Shown: in pieces, positions 54,741 to 64,000 of the stretch
Layout of the letters: each line of letters begins with the position of its first letter
How positions within the stretch are numbered: position 1 is the first letter of the stretch
Assembly (NCBI RefSeq): GCF_003070865.1
Contig: NZ_CP026948.1
Coordinates: 2,293,925-2,357,924, forward strand
DNA from: Corynebacterium liangguodongii
GTDB taxonomy: Bacteria > Actinomycetota > Actinomycetes > Mycobacteriales > Mycobacteriaceae
DNA length: 64,000 bases
Reading direction: 5' to 3'
Program-made: the position numbers and the translations under genes
The notes under the pieces: generated by a model
What the model was told of the DNA's origin: nothing
The model's database searches: none
The model's input: only the letters and a program-made list of their open reading frames with translations

Positions 54741-55325
54741 ATGGGGGACTACATCGCGCTCGCGCAGCGCACGGACAGACAGCTCGTCGAGGCCTACAAG
54801 GCCGGGGATCCGCGGGCCTTTGCGCACATTGTCAAGCGCCATACGCCGCGGCTGGTGCGCATAGCCAGGCGCTACGCCCGCAGCGAGGAAGACATGCAAG
54901 ACATCGTGCAAGAGGCGCTGTTTCGGGCCTCGCGCAACATGCACACCTACCGCAGCGAAGCCACGCTCTCGACCTGGCTGCACCGCCTGGTGATGAATTC
55001 TGGCTACGACCACGTCGCCGCCGCCCGCAAGCGGTTCCGCGACGTCAGCCTCGATGACGGCGCACAGGGCGCGCACGAGGCCAACCCGCTTCTCGCGCAC
55101 GACCCGACCGGGTCCATCGACCGCGACATCGTGTTGCGCCAGGCCATCGAGGCGCTGCCCGAGGCGCAACGCAAGGCGCTCCTGCTTATCGACGTCGCAG
55201 GGCTCACCATCGAACGCGCGGCCTGCGAGATGGGGGTCAAGCCCGGCACCGTGAAGTCCAGGCGCTCCCGGGCGCGGGAATCAGTGTTCAAGGCTGTGGG
55301 CCCGCGCGCCGCGACGGGCGCCTAG
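54741..55325 (+). CDS. sigM: ECF sigma factor SigM
   Basis: A 194-residue extracytoplasmic-function sigma factor with region 2 (AFAHIVKRHTPRLVRIARRY, DMQDIVQEALFRASRN) and region 4 (GLTIERAACEMGVKPGTVKS). Its position in front of trxB-trxC matches SigM of corynebacteria and mycobacteria, which responds to thiol-oxidative stress. ATG at 54741 has ggggggaag upstream; no anti-sigma gene is adjacent. Confidence 0.9.
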   Translation: MGDYIALAQRTDRQLVEAYKAGDPRAFAHIVKRHTPRLVRIARRYARSEEDMQDIVQEALFRASRNMHTYRSEATLSTWLHRLVMNSGYDHVAAARKRFRDVSLDDGAQGAHEANPLLAHDPTGSIDRDIVLRQAIEALPEAQRKALLLIDVAGLTIERAACEMGVKPGTVKSRRSRARESVFKAVGPRAATGA

Positions 55326-55400
55326 CCGGCGGGGCGCGTGTCCGAGGGGTCAGTAGACTGGCCTCAGAGAACACGCACACGTCGAAAGAGATGCACATCC

Positions 55401-56411
55401 ATGACCAACCCAGGCTTTAACTTCATCACCCCGAAGGGCGCAGAGGCAGAGACGGCCCCGGCCGCAACCACGGAAGACGCAGGTGGCGCGGTGCACGACG
55501 TCATCGTCATCGGCTCCGGGCCCGCCGGGTATACCGCGGCGCTCTACGCGGCGCGCGCGGAGCTCTCCCCGCTCGTCTTCGAGGGCTACGAGTTCGGCGG
55601 CGAGCTGATGAACACCACCGAGGTGGAGAACTACCCGGGCTTCCACGAGGGCATCATGGGCCCCGACCTCATGATGGAGATGCGTTCCCAGGCCGAGCGA
55701 TTCGGCGCCACCCTCACCGCCGAGCAGGTCGACAGGGTAGAGCTCGACGGGGACGTTAAAAAGGTCTTCGTCGGCGAGACCTGCCACCGCGCCCGGGCGG
55801 TCATCCTCGCCACCGGCGCCGCCCCGCGCCACCTCGGGATCCCGGGGGAGGCCGAGCTCACCGGGCACGGCGTATCCACATGCGCCACCTGCGACGGGTT
55901 TTTCTTCAAGGACCAGCACATCGCCGTCGTCGGCGGCGGGGACTCCGCGATGGAGGAGGCGAACTTCCTCACCCGCTTCGCCTCGAAGGTCTCGCTCATC
56001 CACCGCTCCGAGAACTTCCGTGCCTCCCAGATCATGCTCGAGCGCGCCCGGAGCAACGACAAGATCGAGATCATCGCCAACACCGTGGTCGAGGAGGTGG
56101 TGGGCGATGGCACGAAGGTCACCGGCCTGCGGGTGAAAAACGTAACGTCCGGGGAAGAGGGCGTGCTAGACGCCACCGCCATGTTCGTCGCCATCGGCCA
56201 CGACCCGCGCTCGGCGTTTTTGGAAGGGCAGGTGGAGACGGACGAGGCGGGCTACGTCACGGTGGAGCAGCCCTCGACCCGCACCTCGCTTCCCGGCGTG
56301 TTCGCCTGCGGCGACCTCGTGGATAACTTCTACCGCCAGGCGATCACCGCCGCCGGCTCGGGCTGCCGAGCGGCCATCGATGCCGAGCACTACCTCGCGG
56401 GACTAGAATGA
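55401..56411 (+). CDS. trxB: Thioredoxin reductase
   Basis: An NADPH-dependent FAD enzyme that reduces thioredoxin. The 336-residue protein has [16 protein letters not shown] (FAD), the redox pair Cys161/Cys164 (STCATCDG), [15 protein letters not shown] (NADPH) and [11 protein letters not shown] 30-residue N-terminal tail rich in Ala/Glu precedes the FAD fold. ATG at 55401 has gaaagag upstream. The stop overlaps the trxC start. Confidence 0.96.
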   Translation: MTNPGFNFITPKGAEAETAPAATTEDAGGAVHDVIVIGSGPAGYTAALYAARAELSPLVFEGYEFGGELMNTTEVENYPGFHEGIMGPDLMMEMRSQAERFGATLTAEQVDRVELDGDVKKVFVGETCHRARAVILATGAAPRHLGIPGEAELTGHGVSTCATCDGFFFKDQHIAVVGGGDSAMEEANFLTRFASKVSLIHRSENFRASQIMLERARSNDKIEIIANTVVEEVVGDGTKVTGLRVKNVTSGEEGVLDATAMFVAIGHDPRSAFLEGQVETDEAGYVTVEQPSTRTSLPGVFACGDLVDNFYRQAITAAGSGCRAAIDAEHYLAGLE

Positions 56412-56740
56412 CGCCCATGAGCGCACCGATTGACGTCACCCAGGACACCTTCCGCACCGAGGTCGTCGAGGCGGCAACCCCCGTCGTCGTCGACTTCTGG
56501 GCCCAGTGGTGCGGCCCGTGCAAGAAGCTCGGCCCGCTGCTTGCTGAGATCGCCGAGGAGATGGGGGAGCAGGTGAAGGTGGTCAAGGTGGACGTCGATG
56601 CGCAGCGCGCGCTCGGGGCAATGTTCCAGGTGATGTCCATTCCGACGGTGATGATTTTTAAAGACGGCGCGGCAGTCGATACCATCGTCGGGCTCAAGCC
56701 GAAGGACGAGCTCGTTTCGCGGATTCAGGCCCAGCTCTGA
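56408..56740 (+). CDS. trxC: Thioredoxin
   Basis: A 110-residue thioredoxin with active site WCGPC (Cys35/Cys38), [19 protein letters not shown] and the cis-Pro region SIPTVMIF. It is the electron carrier for TrxB encoded just upstream. The ATG overlaps the trxB stop by 4 bp; an in-frame ATG at 56417 would shorten it by three residues. Confidence 0.94.
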   Translation: MTPMSAPIDVTQDTFRTEVVEAATPVVVDFWAQWCGPCKKLGPLLAEIAEEMGEQVKVVKVDVDAQRALGAMFQVMSIPTVMIFKDGAAVDTIVGLKPKDELVSRIQAQL

Positions 56741-56804
56741 GTAATATAAGGTTTCCTTAGTCAGTTTTCATCTCGCTCGGCCTATGCGGCCAGAAAGGTG
56801 CCCC

Positions 56805-57989
56805 GTGACCGAAATTCTCCGCGTCGGCGACTCGAGCGCACGCGTCGCAGAAGTGCGCTCAACGCTGGCGCGGCTGGGCATGCTCGACGGCTACGACGGC
56901 CGGGTCGGCGAGTGGAACTCTCGCCAATTCTCGCCGAGCGAGCTGCTTTTCGACGCCCACTTGGCCGACTGCCTCAAAGCCTTCCAGCAATCCCGCGGCA
57001 TCGTGCCGACCGGGGAGATCGACTCGGTCACCCTGCGCGAGCTGCGCGAGGCGTCCTACTCCCTCGGCGCGCGCGTGCTGTCCTACCAGCCCGACCACGT
57101 CATGGTCGGCGACGACGTCCGCCAGCTCCAGCAGCAGCTCCAGGAGCTCGGGTTCTACTCCCACCGCATCGACGGCCACTTCCACCGGCAGACCCACGAC
57201 GCGCTGGTAAACTACCAGCTCAACTCCGGGCTCGACCCCGACGGGGTGTGCGGCGGCGACACCCTGCACGCGCTGAGCCTGCTCGGCCGGCGCATCACCG
57301 GCGGTTCCGCCCAGGCTATCCGCGAGCGGGAGAACGTACGACAGGCCGGCCCGCGGCTGAGCGGAAAGCGCGTCGTGATCGACCCCGACATCAGCGACTC
57401 CGCGGCGGCAACGAAAGTCGACGGCCGCTTTGGAGAGATCTCCGAGGAGGAGATCCTGTGGGACCTCGCCCAGCGCATCGAGCAGCGCATGGTGGAGGCC
57501 GGCATGGAGGCGATCCTCTCGCGGCCGAAGGGCGATAACCCCTCGCCGAAGGAGCGCGCGGAGCTGGCCAATAGCTTCGGCGCGGACCTCATCATCTCGC
57601 TGCAGCTCGACCGATACGCCAACGAGAAGGCTAACGGGGTGGCCACCTTCTACTTCGGCTCGGAGCTCGGCGCGTCCTCGATGACTGGCGAGACCCTCTC
57701 CGGCTACATCCAGCGCGAGATCGTCGCGCGCACCGACCTGCGCAACTGCTACACCCACGGCCGCACGTGGGAGCTGTTGCGCCTCTCCCGGATGCCCGCG
57801 GTAGAGGTCGTCGCGGGCTACCTCACCAACCCCGGCGACGTCGCCATCGTCACCGATCCGCGGCAGCGCGACGCCATCGCCGAGGCGATCGTCGTGGCCG
57901 TCAAGCGCCTCTACCTCCTCGAAGAGGACGACAAACCGACCGGGACCTACACGTTTTCCGACCTGCTGCGCCAAGAACGCGCCATGTAG
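56805..57989 (+). CDS. cwlM: CwlM, amidase-like regulator of peptidoglycan synthesis
   Basis: A 394-residue soluble protein with two peptidoglycan-binding-like modules (about 5-75 and 90-160; LGMLDGYDGRVG, LGFYSHRIDGHFHRQT) and an Amidase_3-like domain (about 185-385). The canonical zinc ligands appear lost: the DPGHGG motif reads DPDISDS and the second His site reads SLQLDR, while the Glu (EEEILWDLAQ) remains. No signal peptide is present, so it acts in the cytosol, like mycobacterial CwlM, which controls MurA. GTG at 56805 has agaaagg upstream. The pair TAAGG/CCTTA at 56747-56759 lies in its leader. Confidence 0.88.
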   Translation: MTEILRVGDSSARVAEVRSTLARLGMLDGYDGRVGEWNSRQFSPSELLFDAHLADCLKAFQQSRGIVPTGEIDSVTLRELREASYSLGARVLSYQPDHVMVGDDVRQLQQQLQELGFYSHRIDGHFHRQTHDALVNYQLNSGLDPDGVCGGDTLHALSLLGRRITGGSAQAIRERENVRQAGPRLSGKRVVIDPDISDSAAATKVDGRFGEISEEEILWDLAQRIEQRMVEAGMEAILSRPKGDNPSPKERAELANSFGADLIISLQLDRYANEKANGVATFYFGSELGASSMTGETLSGYIQREIVARTDLRNCYTHGRTWELLRLSRMPAVEVVAGYLTNPGDVAIVTDPRQRDAIAEAIVVAVKRLYLLEEDDKPTGTYTFSDLLRQERAM

Positions 57990-57995
57990 GGGGGC

Positions 57996-58646
57996 TTACC
58001 CGCCGGCGGGAACCTCGGCGAGGAGTTGCGCGACCTCGCGGGCGGCCAGTGCGTCGTTCGGCGGGGGCAGCTCCACGCGCAGCCGCGGTAACACGGGATG
58101 GTCGCGCACGACCCGAAATCCCGCCGATTCGAGCGCTGGGACCTCATTGAGGCCGATCCGCCCGGCATCGCGGATCAGCCCCTCGCACAGCGCGGAGGTG
58201 GGCACCGCGCCAGGGCGCAGCCCGAAGGCCTCGAGGGCGACCGCCCCGCAGTCGGTGGCGGCGGCGATGGCGGCGTCGAGAAGCACTGCTTCGAAGCCAC
58301 GGCCCCGCCAGCGCTGATCAATATGCAGGCTGGTTAGCGCCCACGCATCACGGCTCATCGGCGCCGTGGGCATGCGCACCGCCCCGGGTGCGTAGGCGGT
58401 GGGGCACACCAGCACGGTGGCGAACGCGCCGACCGTCGTGTTCGTCTCAACGATGCTCACGCCCACGGCGGGCTGCTCGGCGGCGCGCGCGACCAGCCAC
58501 GCACCCTTATCCACCTCCGGGTGGGAGCCCGAATACGCGGGCGCCAACGGGTCTAATTCCCAAAACGTCGACACCGCGCAGGCCCGGTGGATCCGCCCCA
58601 GGCTCTCCGCGCCCACGCGCACGATGAAGGCCCGCGGTGCGCCCAC
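57996..58646 (-). CDS. GNAT-family acetyltransferase-like protein
   Basis: A 216-residue protein; the acetyl-CoA-binding stretch is probably WALTSLHIDQRWRGRGFEAV (R-x-x-G-x-G/A type), followed by LLDAAIAAATDCGAVALEAF. Substrate unknown. GTG at 58646 (VGAPRAFIVRVG) is the start, 8 bp after the parB stop. It is convergent with cwlM, 6 bp apart. Confidence 0.7.
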   Translation of the reverse strand: MGAPRAFIVRVGAESLGRIHRACAVSTFWELDPLAPAYSGSHPEVDKGAWLVARAAEQPAVGVSIVETNTTVGAFATVLVCPTAYAPGAVRMPTAPMSRDAWALTSLHIDQRWRGRGFEAVLLDAAIAAATDCGAVALEAFGLRPGAVPTSALCEGLIRDAGRIGLNEVPALESAGFRVVRDHPVLPRLRVELPPPNDALAAREVAQLLAEVPAGG

Positions 58647-58654
58647 GATGACCC

Positions 58655-59719
58655 CTAGGCCTCGTCGCCCTGGATAAGTGACAAGATCCGCTCGAGGTCA
58701 TCCCGGTCGCCGAACTCGACGACGATCTTGCCCTTGCGCTTGCCCATGGTCACTTCGACTTTGGTGTCCCATTCGTCCGCCAGGCGCTCGGCGGCGCGCG
58801 AGAGGTATTCGGGCTGTGGAACGGGGGTGCGTTTCGGCTTTTCTGGCTGGTCCCCGAGCCGGTTGAGCAGCGTGACGGCCTCCTCGGTGGCGCGCACGCT
58901 CAAGCCCTCGGCAACAACCCGGTCAGCGAGTTTCTCCTGCTGCTGCGCGCCCACCTTCACGCCGAGCAACGCCCTGGCGTGCCCCGCGCTGAGCACCCCC
59001 GCGGCGACGCGGCGCTGCACGCCCACCGGCAGGTTGAGCAGGCGGATGGAGTTGGTGATCTTCGGGCGCGAACGGCCCAGCCGGTCGGCGAGCTCCTCTT
59101 GGGTCACCCCGAACTCCTGGAGCAGCTGCTGGTAGGCGGCCGCCTCCTCGAGCGGGTTGAGCTGGACGCGGTGAATGTTCTCCAGCAGCGCGTCGCGCAG
59201 CATGTCCGCGTCGTTGGTCTCGCGGACGATGGCGGGGATGTGCTTGAGCCCCGCCTTCGACGCCGCGCGCCAGCGGCGCTCGCCCATGATGAGCTCGAAG
59301 CCCTGCTCCGTCTCGCGCACGACGATGGGCTGGAGCAGACCAAACTCCTTGATGGAGTGCACGAGCTCTGCAAGCTCGTCTTCGTCGAAGACCTGGCGGG
59401 GCTGCTTCGGGTTGGGCACGATCGCCCCGATCGGCACCTCTTGGTAGCGCGCGCCCACGGGAATGGCCTGCCTGACCCCTTCGCGCTGCGCGGTAACAGT
59501 CGGCGCGCCCGGGATCGTCGGGGCGCCCTGAACGCGCCTGCCCTCGCCTTTGGCCGACTCCTTGGCCGCCCTCGCCGCGCCTGGGGTGCCGCCGATGATG
59601 ACGTCGGTGGCCCCCGCGCCGAGGCGCCCGGTCTTGCCGGTGGAGTCGGTCGATTCCGGGTTGGACGGGATGAGCGCGGCCAACCCGCGCCCGAGGCCGC
59701 CCTTACGTTCTGCTGCCAT
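58655..59719 (-). CDS. parB: Chromosome-partitioning protein ParB
   Basis: ParB binds parS and spreads as a CTP-dependent clamp to organise the origin. The 354-residue protein has an N-terminal ParA-activating segment ([11 protein letters not shown]), the CTP-binding motif GERRWRAAS, a helix-turn-helix ([26 protein letters not shown]) and a C-terminal dimerisation region. Five parS sites are in this window. The ATG lies 4 bp after the parA stop. Confidence 0.96.
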   Translation of the reverse strand: MAAERKGGLGRGLAALIPSNPESTDSTGKTGRLGAGATDVIIGGTPGAARAAKESAKGEGRRVQGAPTIPGAPTVTAQREGVRQAIPVGARYQEVPIGAIVPNPKQPRQVFDEDELAELVHSIKEFGLLQPIVVRETEQGFELIMGERRWRAASKAGLKHIPAIVRETNDADMLRDALLENIHRVQLNPLEEAAAYQQLLQEFGVTQEELADRLGRSRPKITNSIRLLNLPVGVQRRVAAGVLSAGHARALLGVKVGAQQQEKLADRVVAEGLSVRATEEAVTLLNRLGDQPEKPKRTPVPQPEYLSRAAERLADEWDTKVEVTMGKRKGKIVVEFGDRDDLERILSLIQGDEA

Positions 59720-59723
59720 GGGT

Positions 59724-60701
59724 CTACTCTCCGTCCTGCGTATCGTTTAGTTGCCGGGCCACCTCGGGGCTCACGCCGATCGCCCCGGTGGTTGCGTGAG
59801 GCTGGTAGTCGCCGCGGCGGGCGAGCTCGCGCGCGGCGTCGAAATACGCCAGCGCGCCGCGGGAGCCCGGGTCGTAATCAATAACGGTCTGCCCGTAGCC
59901 CGGGGCCTCGGACACCTTCACCGAGCGCGGGATGACGTTGCGCAGCACCACCTCGCCGAACTGCGAGCGGACCTCGCCGGCGACCTCTTCTGAAAGGCGC
60001 GTGCGCGCGTCGAACATCGTCAGCAGGATCGCTGAGATGTGCAGGTCGTGGTTGAGGTGCTCGCGGATCATGCCGATGTTTCCCAGCAGCTGACCCACGC
60101 CCTCGAGCGCGTAGTACTCGCACTGGATGGGGATCAAGACCTCCTCGGCCGCGGTCATCGCGTTGATGGTGAGCAGCCCGAGCGAGGGCGGGCAGTCGAT
60201 GAAGACGTAGTCGAACCCTTCCTCCTCGATATGCCCGCGGCGGATCGCGTCGTGGAGGCGGTATTCGCGCCGCACGAGGCTAACCAGCTCGATTTCCGCG
60301 CCGGCGAGGTCGATGGTGGCGGGTATGCACCATAGGTTGTCGTTGCCCGGGGAGGCCTGCACCGCCTCGCGCGCCTCCGCCTCCCCGATGAGGAGTTCGT
60401 AGCTCGAGGTCGTGCCCGCGCGGTGCTCGACACCAAGGGCCGTCGACGCGTTTCCCTGCGGGTCGAGGTCGATCACCAGCACCTTCTGGCCCTGGCGGGA
60501 GAGCGCCGCGGCGAGGTTGACCGACGTGGTGGTCTTGCCCACGCCGCCCTTCTGGTTGGCGATGGTAAACACCCGCGCCCGGTCAGGCCGCGGCAGCTGC
60601 TCGGAGCCCGTCACGACCCGCGCGGCGCGGCGCGCCGCCTCAGCAATCGGTGTGTCGTCCCACTGGGACTGCGGCGAATCCGCCTGTGCCTTCTCGCTCA
60701 T
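59724..60701 (-). CDS. parA: Chromosome-partitioning ATPase ParA
   Basis: A ParA/Soj ATPase, 325 residues, with the deviant Walker [14 protein letters not shown], Walker A' [13 protein letters not shown] and Walker [18 protein letters not shown]. The 40-residue N-terminal tail is polar and precedes the ATPase core. ATG at 60701 (MSEKAQAD) is preferred because AAGGACGG precedes it by 6 bp; an in-frame ATG at 60725 overlaps the rsmG stop. Confidence 0.95.
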   Translation of the reverse strand: MSEKAQADSPQSQWDDTPIAEAARRAARVVTGSEQLPRPDRARVFTIANQKGGVGKTTTSVNLAAALSRQGQKVLVIDLDPQGNASTALGVEHRAGTTSSYELLIGEAEAREAVQASPGNDNLWCIPATIDLAGAEIELVSLVRREYRLHDAIRRGHIEEEGFDYVFIDCPPSLGLLTINAMTAAEEVLIPIQCEYYALEGVGQLLGNIGMIREHLNHDLHISAILLTMFDARTRLSEEVAGEVRSQFGEVVLRNVIPRSVKVSEAPGYGQTVIDYDPGSRGALAYFDAARELARRGDYQPHATTGAIGVSPEVARQLNDTQDGE

Positions 60702-60721
60702 CCGACCGTCCTTAGGGCTCA

Positions 60722-61384
60722 TCATCGCCTCCCGCTCTCGCGCGTGCGCACGACGCGAATCAAGGTCGCCGGCTGCTCGAGGATGCCCTCGCCGACGGTG
60801 AAGATCTCGGCCTCCCCGCCGCCCGCCCGCGCGATCTCCGCGGAGTCTCGCTCGAGCTCGTCCGCCACCGACTCACCCTTCATCGCGATCATGACCCCGC
60901 CGACTTTCACCAGCGGCAGCGACCACCCAGCGAGCTTACCCAGCGGCGCGACGGCCCGCGAGGTGACCGCCTCGTAGAGGCCGGTCTTTTGCTCCTCGGC
61001 GCGGCCGCGCAGCACCGAGACGTTGTCCAGCCCGAGCTCGGCGACAACCTCGCGCAGGTAGGTCGAGCGCTTCAACAGCGGCTCGATCAGGGTGACGTGC
61101 AGATCGGGGCGGGCAATGGCCAGCGGGATGCCGGGCAGGCCGGCGCCAGAGCCGATATCGGCGACATCCATCTCCTCTGCGAAGGCCTCGCCGATGACCC
61201 CGCAGTTGAGCAGGTGGCGCTCCCACAGCCTGCCGACCTCTTTGGGGCCGATAAACCCGCGCTCGGCGGCGACGGTGGCCAGGGAACGGTGGTAGGCCTC
61301 TGCCAGGGCAAGGCGGTCGCCGAAGACCTCAGCGGCGGCGGCCGGGGTGGGCGCGGGGGAGGGAGAATCAGTCGGCTGCGGCAT
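60722..61384 (-). CDS. rsmG: 16S rRNA (guanine527-N7) methyltransferase
   Basis: RsmG (GidB) methylates G527 of 16S rRNA. The 220-residue protein has the SAM-binding motif VADIGSGAGLPGIPLAI and WERHLLNCGVI. ATG at 61384 (MPQPTDS) gives a normal length. The gene called jag/khpB, which lies between yidC and rsmG in many actinobacteria, is absent here: only 91 bp separate them. Confidence 0.93.
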   Translation of the reverse strand: MPQPTDSPSPAPTPAAAAEVFGDRLALAEAYHRSLATVAAERGFIGPKEVGRLWERHLLNCGVIGEAFAEEMDVADIGSGAGLPGIPLAIARPDLHVTLIEPLLKRSTYLREVVAELGLDNVSVLRGRAEEQKTGLYEAVTSRAVAPLGKLAGWSLPLVKVGGVMIAMKGESVADELERDSAEIARAGGGEAEIFTVGEGILEQPATLIRVVRTRESGRR

Positions 61385-61419
61385 GCTACCGACTCTAGTA
61401 AACCGGCCCGACATGCGAT

Positions 61420-61452
61420 AAACCGCCGCCCAGAGGGTGGGGGCGGCGGTTT
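61420..61452 (-). terminator. Intrinsic terminator after yidC
   Basis: AAACCGCCGCCC (61420-61431) pairs perfectly with GGGCGGCGGTTT (61441-61452) across 9 nt. Read on the minus strand the stem ends in TTTATCG, a short U-tract. It separates the rpmH-rnpA-yidD-yidC transcript from rsmG-parA-parB. Confidence 0.8.
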
Positions 61453-61475
61453 CATTGGCGTCGACAAGCGGGAAG

Positions 61476-62453
61476 CTAGCTGCCCTGCTTGCGCTGCTTC
61501 TTCGTGCGCTTGTCCACCTTGCGGGCTCCGACCTGCGGGGCGGTGGCGCGCTTGGCTTCGAGCTTCGCGGCCTCCTCTTCGGCCTCCTCCTTGTCCATCT
61601 TGTCGAAGACGATGCGGGTCTGGAAGAAGGTCCAGACGTTGTTGGCCAGCATGTAGAACAGCAGCCCGATGTGCCAGAGGAAGCCGGTGGCCAGCATCAT
61701 CACGGGGAAGATCCACAGCATCATCTTGTTCATCACCTGCATCTGCTGCTGCATCATCTCCGCCTGCTCGTCGACGGGCGCGCTAACCTTGCCGGCGAGC
61801 CGGCGCTCGTTCTGGCGCTCGATGGAGAGACGGGCGTTGAGGTGCGTAAACACCGCGGAGATCACCACGAGCGGCAGGCAGACCATGATGATGTTGGTAC
61901 GGGTGAAGTCAAGGCCGGTAAAGGCCCCGAACGCGCTCTCCGGCATCGACATGTAGGCCGAGAGAGGCACGCCGAAGAAGTCGGCGTCGAGGAAGGAACG
62001 GACGTCTTCGGGGGAGAAGATGTAGTTCGCGGTGTTGCGGTTTTGCTCCACGCTCATGCCCAGCTGTCCGGGGCCAGTGCCGGTGCGGTTAAACGAGCGC
62101 AGCACGTGGAACAGGCCGACAAACACTGGCATCTGCACCAGCGGGACGATGCAGGAGGCGAACGGGTTGGTGCCCATCTCCTTGTAGAGCTTTTGGGTCT
62201 CCTGCGCCATCTTCTCCCGGTCGTTTTTGTACTTCGCCCGGATCTCCTGCATCTTCGGCTGCATCTCCTGCATCTTGCGAGCCGAGCGCATCTGGTTGAC
62301 CATCGGCTTGACCAGCAGCACGCGGATGGTGAAGGTGAGGAAGACGATTGCCAAGATCCAGGCGATGCCGGAATCAGGCGAGAAGAGCGTCCCGAAAATC
62401 TTGTGCCAGAACCACAGCACAGCTGAGATCGGCCAATAAACGAAGTTCAGCAC
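61476..62453 (-). CDS. yidC: Membrane protein insertase YidC
   Basis: YidC inserts and folds inner-membrane proteins. The 325-residue Gram-positive-type protein has the first helix region (FVYWPISAVLWFWHKIFGTLF), the long cytosolic coil with MQEMQPKMQEIRAKYKNDREK, the core helices (CIVPLVQMPVFVGLFHVL) and a basic C-terminal tail ending KRTKKQRKQGS for ribosome contact. No lipoprotein Cys is seen at the start. Confidence 0.94.
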   Translation of the reverse strand: MLNFVYWPISAVLWFWHKIFGTLFSPDSGIAWILAIVFLTFTIRVLLVKPMVNQMRSARKMQEMQPKMQEIRAKYKNDREKMAQETQKLYKEMGTNPFASCIVPLVQMPVFVGLFHVLRSFNRTGTGPGQLGMSVEQNRNTANYIFSPEDVRSFLDADFFGVPLSAYMSMPESAFGAFTGLDFTRTNIIMVCLPLVVISAVFTHLNARLSIERQNERRLAGKVSAPVDEQAEMMQQQMQVMNKMMLWIFPVMMLATGFLWHIGLLFYMLANNVWTFFQTRIVFDKMDKEEAEEEAAKLEAKRATAPQVGARKVDKRTKKQRKQGS

Positions 62454-62468
62454 TTGAGAGCGTGCCTC

Positions 62469-62777
62469 CTAGTCAGTCGCAGGGTCAGTCGCAGGGTCGG
62501 CCGGCGCGGCGCTGCCCGGCACAGGGTCGTATCCGCCCGGGTGCCACGGACCGCACTTGCACACGCGGGCAGTGGCCATCAGGCTACCTTTAATGGCGCC
62601 GTGGCGGGAAACCGCCTCCAGCGCGTAGGCGCTGCACACGGGGTAGAACCGGCAACTCGGCCCCATTTTCATTGGGGAGAGGTATTTCTGGTACCCGCGC
62701 ACGAGTGCGACCAAGGCCCGCGCCGGGGCCGACGGTGGCCGGGGGATCTCTTCGCCGAGGAAGTTGTAGTAGGCCAC
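62469..62777 (-). CDS. yidD: Membrane protein insertion efficiency factor YidD
   Basis: A 102-residue YidD with the conserved [25 protein letters not shown] and a C-terminal Ala/Asp/Pro tail. The C-terminal stretch PATDPATD derives from a short repeated DNA unit. It overlaps the rnpA stop by one base and precedes yidC by 15 bp, so the four genes rpmH-rnpA-yidD-yidC form an operon. Confidence 0.93.
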   Translation of the reverse strand: MAYYNFLGEEIPRPPSAPARALVALVRGYQKYLSPMKMGPSCRFYPVCSAYALEAVSRHGAIKGSLMATARVCKCGPWHPGGYDPVPGSAAPADPATDPATD

Positions 62778-63157
62778 TAGGCTCCCGCCCGCTTCTCCGC
62801 CTTCGCCAGCGCGGCAGCGAGCGCCGCCGCGAAATCCTCTCGCAGCTGCGCGCTCGGGGCGCGCGCGGCGGCGGGAAGCGCGCGCACGACGACGTCGTGG
62901 GGGCGGGCTAGCTTATCGACGCCCCCGTGCACCGCCTCGAGCGCGATATGGCGTAGCTGGCGCGAGACGCGGTGGCGCGTCACGGCGTTGCCGACGGCCT
63001 TGGAGACGACAAACCCGAACCGGGGTCCGCCGGTGAGAGCGAGATCGGTTCGGGTGGTGACGTGCACCACAAGGGTGCGCGATCCGGCGCGGGTGCGCGC
63101 CGATGTCGTGCGGCGGAAATCAGCCGACGACGACAGCTTGTGCGCCTTGGGGAGCAC
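62777..63157 (-). CDS. rnpA: Ribonuclease P protein component
   Basis: The protein subunit of RNase P, which trims tRNA 5' ends. The 126-residue protein has [23 protein letters not shown], a variant of the RNxxKRxxR core, and [19 protein letters not shown] at 63157 ([16 protein letters not shown]) gives the right length; a longer in-frame opening runs over rpmH. It starts 16 bp after the rpmH stop. Confidence 0.92.
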   Translation of the reverse strand: MLPKAHKLSSSADFRRTTSARTRAGSRTLVVHVTTRTDLALTGGPRFGFVVSKAVGNAVTRHRVSRQLRHIALEAVHGGVDKLARPHDVVVRALPAAARAPSAQLREDFAAALAAALAKAEKRAGA

Positions 63158-63173
63158 GGCCTTGAAGCGGCTC

Positions 63174-63311
63174 TTAGGCCGTGAGGCTCGCGCGGCCCTT
63201 GCGGCGACGAGCGGAGACGATGGCGCGCCCGGCGCGGGTGCGCATGCGGGCGCGGAAGCCGTGCTTACGAGCGCGGCGGCGGTTGTTCGGCTGGAAAGTC
63301 CGCTTGGACAC
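63174..63311 (-). CDS. rpmH: 50S ribosomal protein L34
   Basis: A 45-residue L34 ([20 protein letters not shown], then [19 protein letters not shown]). GTG start at 63311 with the strong ribosome site aaggag. It heads the rpmH-rnpA-yidD-yidC operon and marks the origin region; the 434 bp to its right up to the first DnaA box (63312-63745) hold its promoter area and no other gene I can support. Confidence 0.97.
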   Translation of the reverse strand: MSKRTFQPNNRRRARKHGFRARMRTRAGRAIVSARRRKGRASLTA

Positions 63312-63699
63312 GGAGAACTCCTTGTGATGTGTGCGACGGCCGGCGGCCGCGCCACCCCGTTGCCAGGCTGGCGCGGCCTCCCGGGGCATTGGCCGTCCCG
63401 GTGAGAAATATGAAGCCGAGATGCGTCGCCACCGCCGGGTGAGCGGCAGGTGCCGTGTCGCGTGCTCCACCCGCGCCGACTCGCCACGGTAGGCGGCCCG
63501 GTGCACTGCGCCGGTGGTGCTCTCGAGCACATCGCGTGAAATCGATGTGACAGACCATTCCAGGTTACGCCACCGCCGAGAGGGCGCACAAATCGGCGTT
63601 GCGCCGTATGGCCCCCGGGAACCGGAGGAAGCGACGGGGGTACCCGAAATGACAAGAGTGTGTTTTTTCGCAGGTCGCGGAGCGACACGCCGAGACTTC

Positions 63700-64000
63700 C
63701 TGCGGCGCGAGCCGCGCGGCGGGTTAGACAGGTGTCTTCGAGAAGTTATCCACAGCGGAGGGCTCGCGGAAAGTTTGGACACGCGCCGGATAGAGGGGGT
63801 AACAATGTTTTATCGATGGAAAGGCACCACAGGATTTCACACTCGCCGTGTGGATAAGTCTTAACAACCAGTTGAGACTTTCGGGTTAATCGCGGTGAAT
63901 GCCGAGGTCAAGGCACTTATCGACGATCCCCGAGTTATCCACAGCCTCGGCGAGAACTTGTGGAGAAGACCCCACCGCGGGTCTATCCACAGGTGTGGAT
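63700..64000. other. oriC: oriC region with DnaA boxes, upstream of dnaA
   Basis: Consensus DnaA boxes TTATCCACA are at 63746-63754 (+), 63849-63857 (-, TGTGGATAA) and 63935-63943 (+). Near matches are at 63959-63967 (-) and 63983-63991 (+, CTATCCACA), with TGTGGAT running off the end at 63994. A comparatively AT-rich stretch (about 63800-63890) lies between. Position after rpmH is where dnaA is normally found, so the rest of the origin and dnaA should start just outside the window. Confidence 0.85.

Noticed and set aside
63514..63864. Open frame of 116 codons in the rpmH-dnaA gap
   Set aside because: It runs over a DnaA box and ends at another; no ribosome site or recognisable sequence.

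Overview
The window is 64 kb of a high-GC Gram-positive chromosome that reads as a Corynebacterium next to its replication origin. Evidence for this: the order parB-parA-rsmG-yidC-yidD-rnpA-rpmH runs into a cluster of DnaA boxes at the right edge, with dnaA expected just outside. Five copies of the parS palindrome lie within about 36 kb of that edge. MurJ is fused to a long C-terminal kinase-like region and is followed by sigM-trxB-trxC-cwlM. A Trp-codon leader precedes trpEGDCBA, and several genes look leaderless, with a -10 hexamer 6 to 9 nt before the start codon. No rRNA, tRNA, CRISPR array, prophage or intact insertion sequence was found.

Left third (1-24 kb). A truncated MFS gene is followed by ssuDCBA (alkanesulfonate uptake and desulfonation), which carries an McbR-type operator and a leaderless promoter. 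Next is an accessory-looking stretch: a MacB/HrtBA-like ABC exporter on the minus strand, a small membrane protein, a Fic protein with a C-terminal winged-helix-like segment, then a NarL/ChrSA-like two-component system. The fic gene is bracketed by two 60-bp near-identical direct repeats, each containing a palindrome. Then come ribokinase, a secreted metallophosphoesterase with a LamG-like domain, a pRiA4b-ORF3-like protein, small membrane proteins (two DUF202, VanZ), leuS, an aromatic/serine-type amino acid permease and a CPBP-family protein.

Middle (24-35 kb). Single metabolic genes (acyl-CoA dehydrogenase, thiolase, MFS, MsiK-type sugar-ABC ATPase, dicarboxylate symporter) are interspersed with decayed or non-coding stretches. 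These include a multiply frameshifted small gene at 22980-23282, about 800 bp without a convincing gene at 25660-26467, and a secreted phospholipase A2-like gene whose signal peptide is broken by one base at a homopolymer.

Right half (35-64 kb). The tryptophan operon, with leader peptide and attenuator, runs through trpA into a Tat/lipoprotein Rieske gene with overlapping start and stop codons. It is followed by a BASS transporter, a small protein whose start codon lies in a parS site, AzlCD, YqgE and CCA-adding enzyme. The plus strand then carries a long envelope and redox run (Nudix, DUF6049-like, MurJ, SigM, TrxB, TrxC, CwlM). ParB/ParA, RsmG, YidC, YidD, RnpA and L34 on the minus strand end at the origin. 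The parB gene and its five target sites are both in the window, so this segment holds much of the origin-segregation apparatus.
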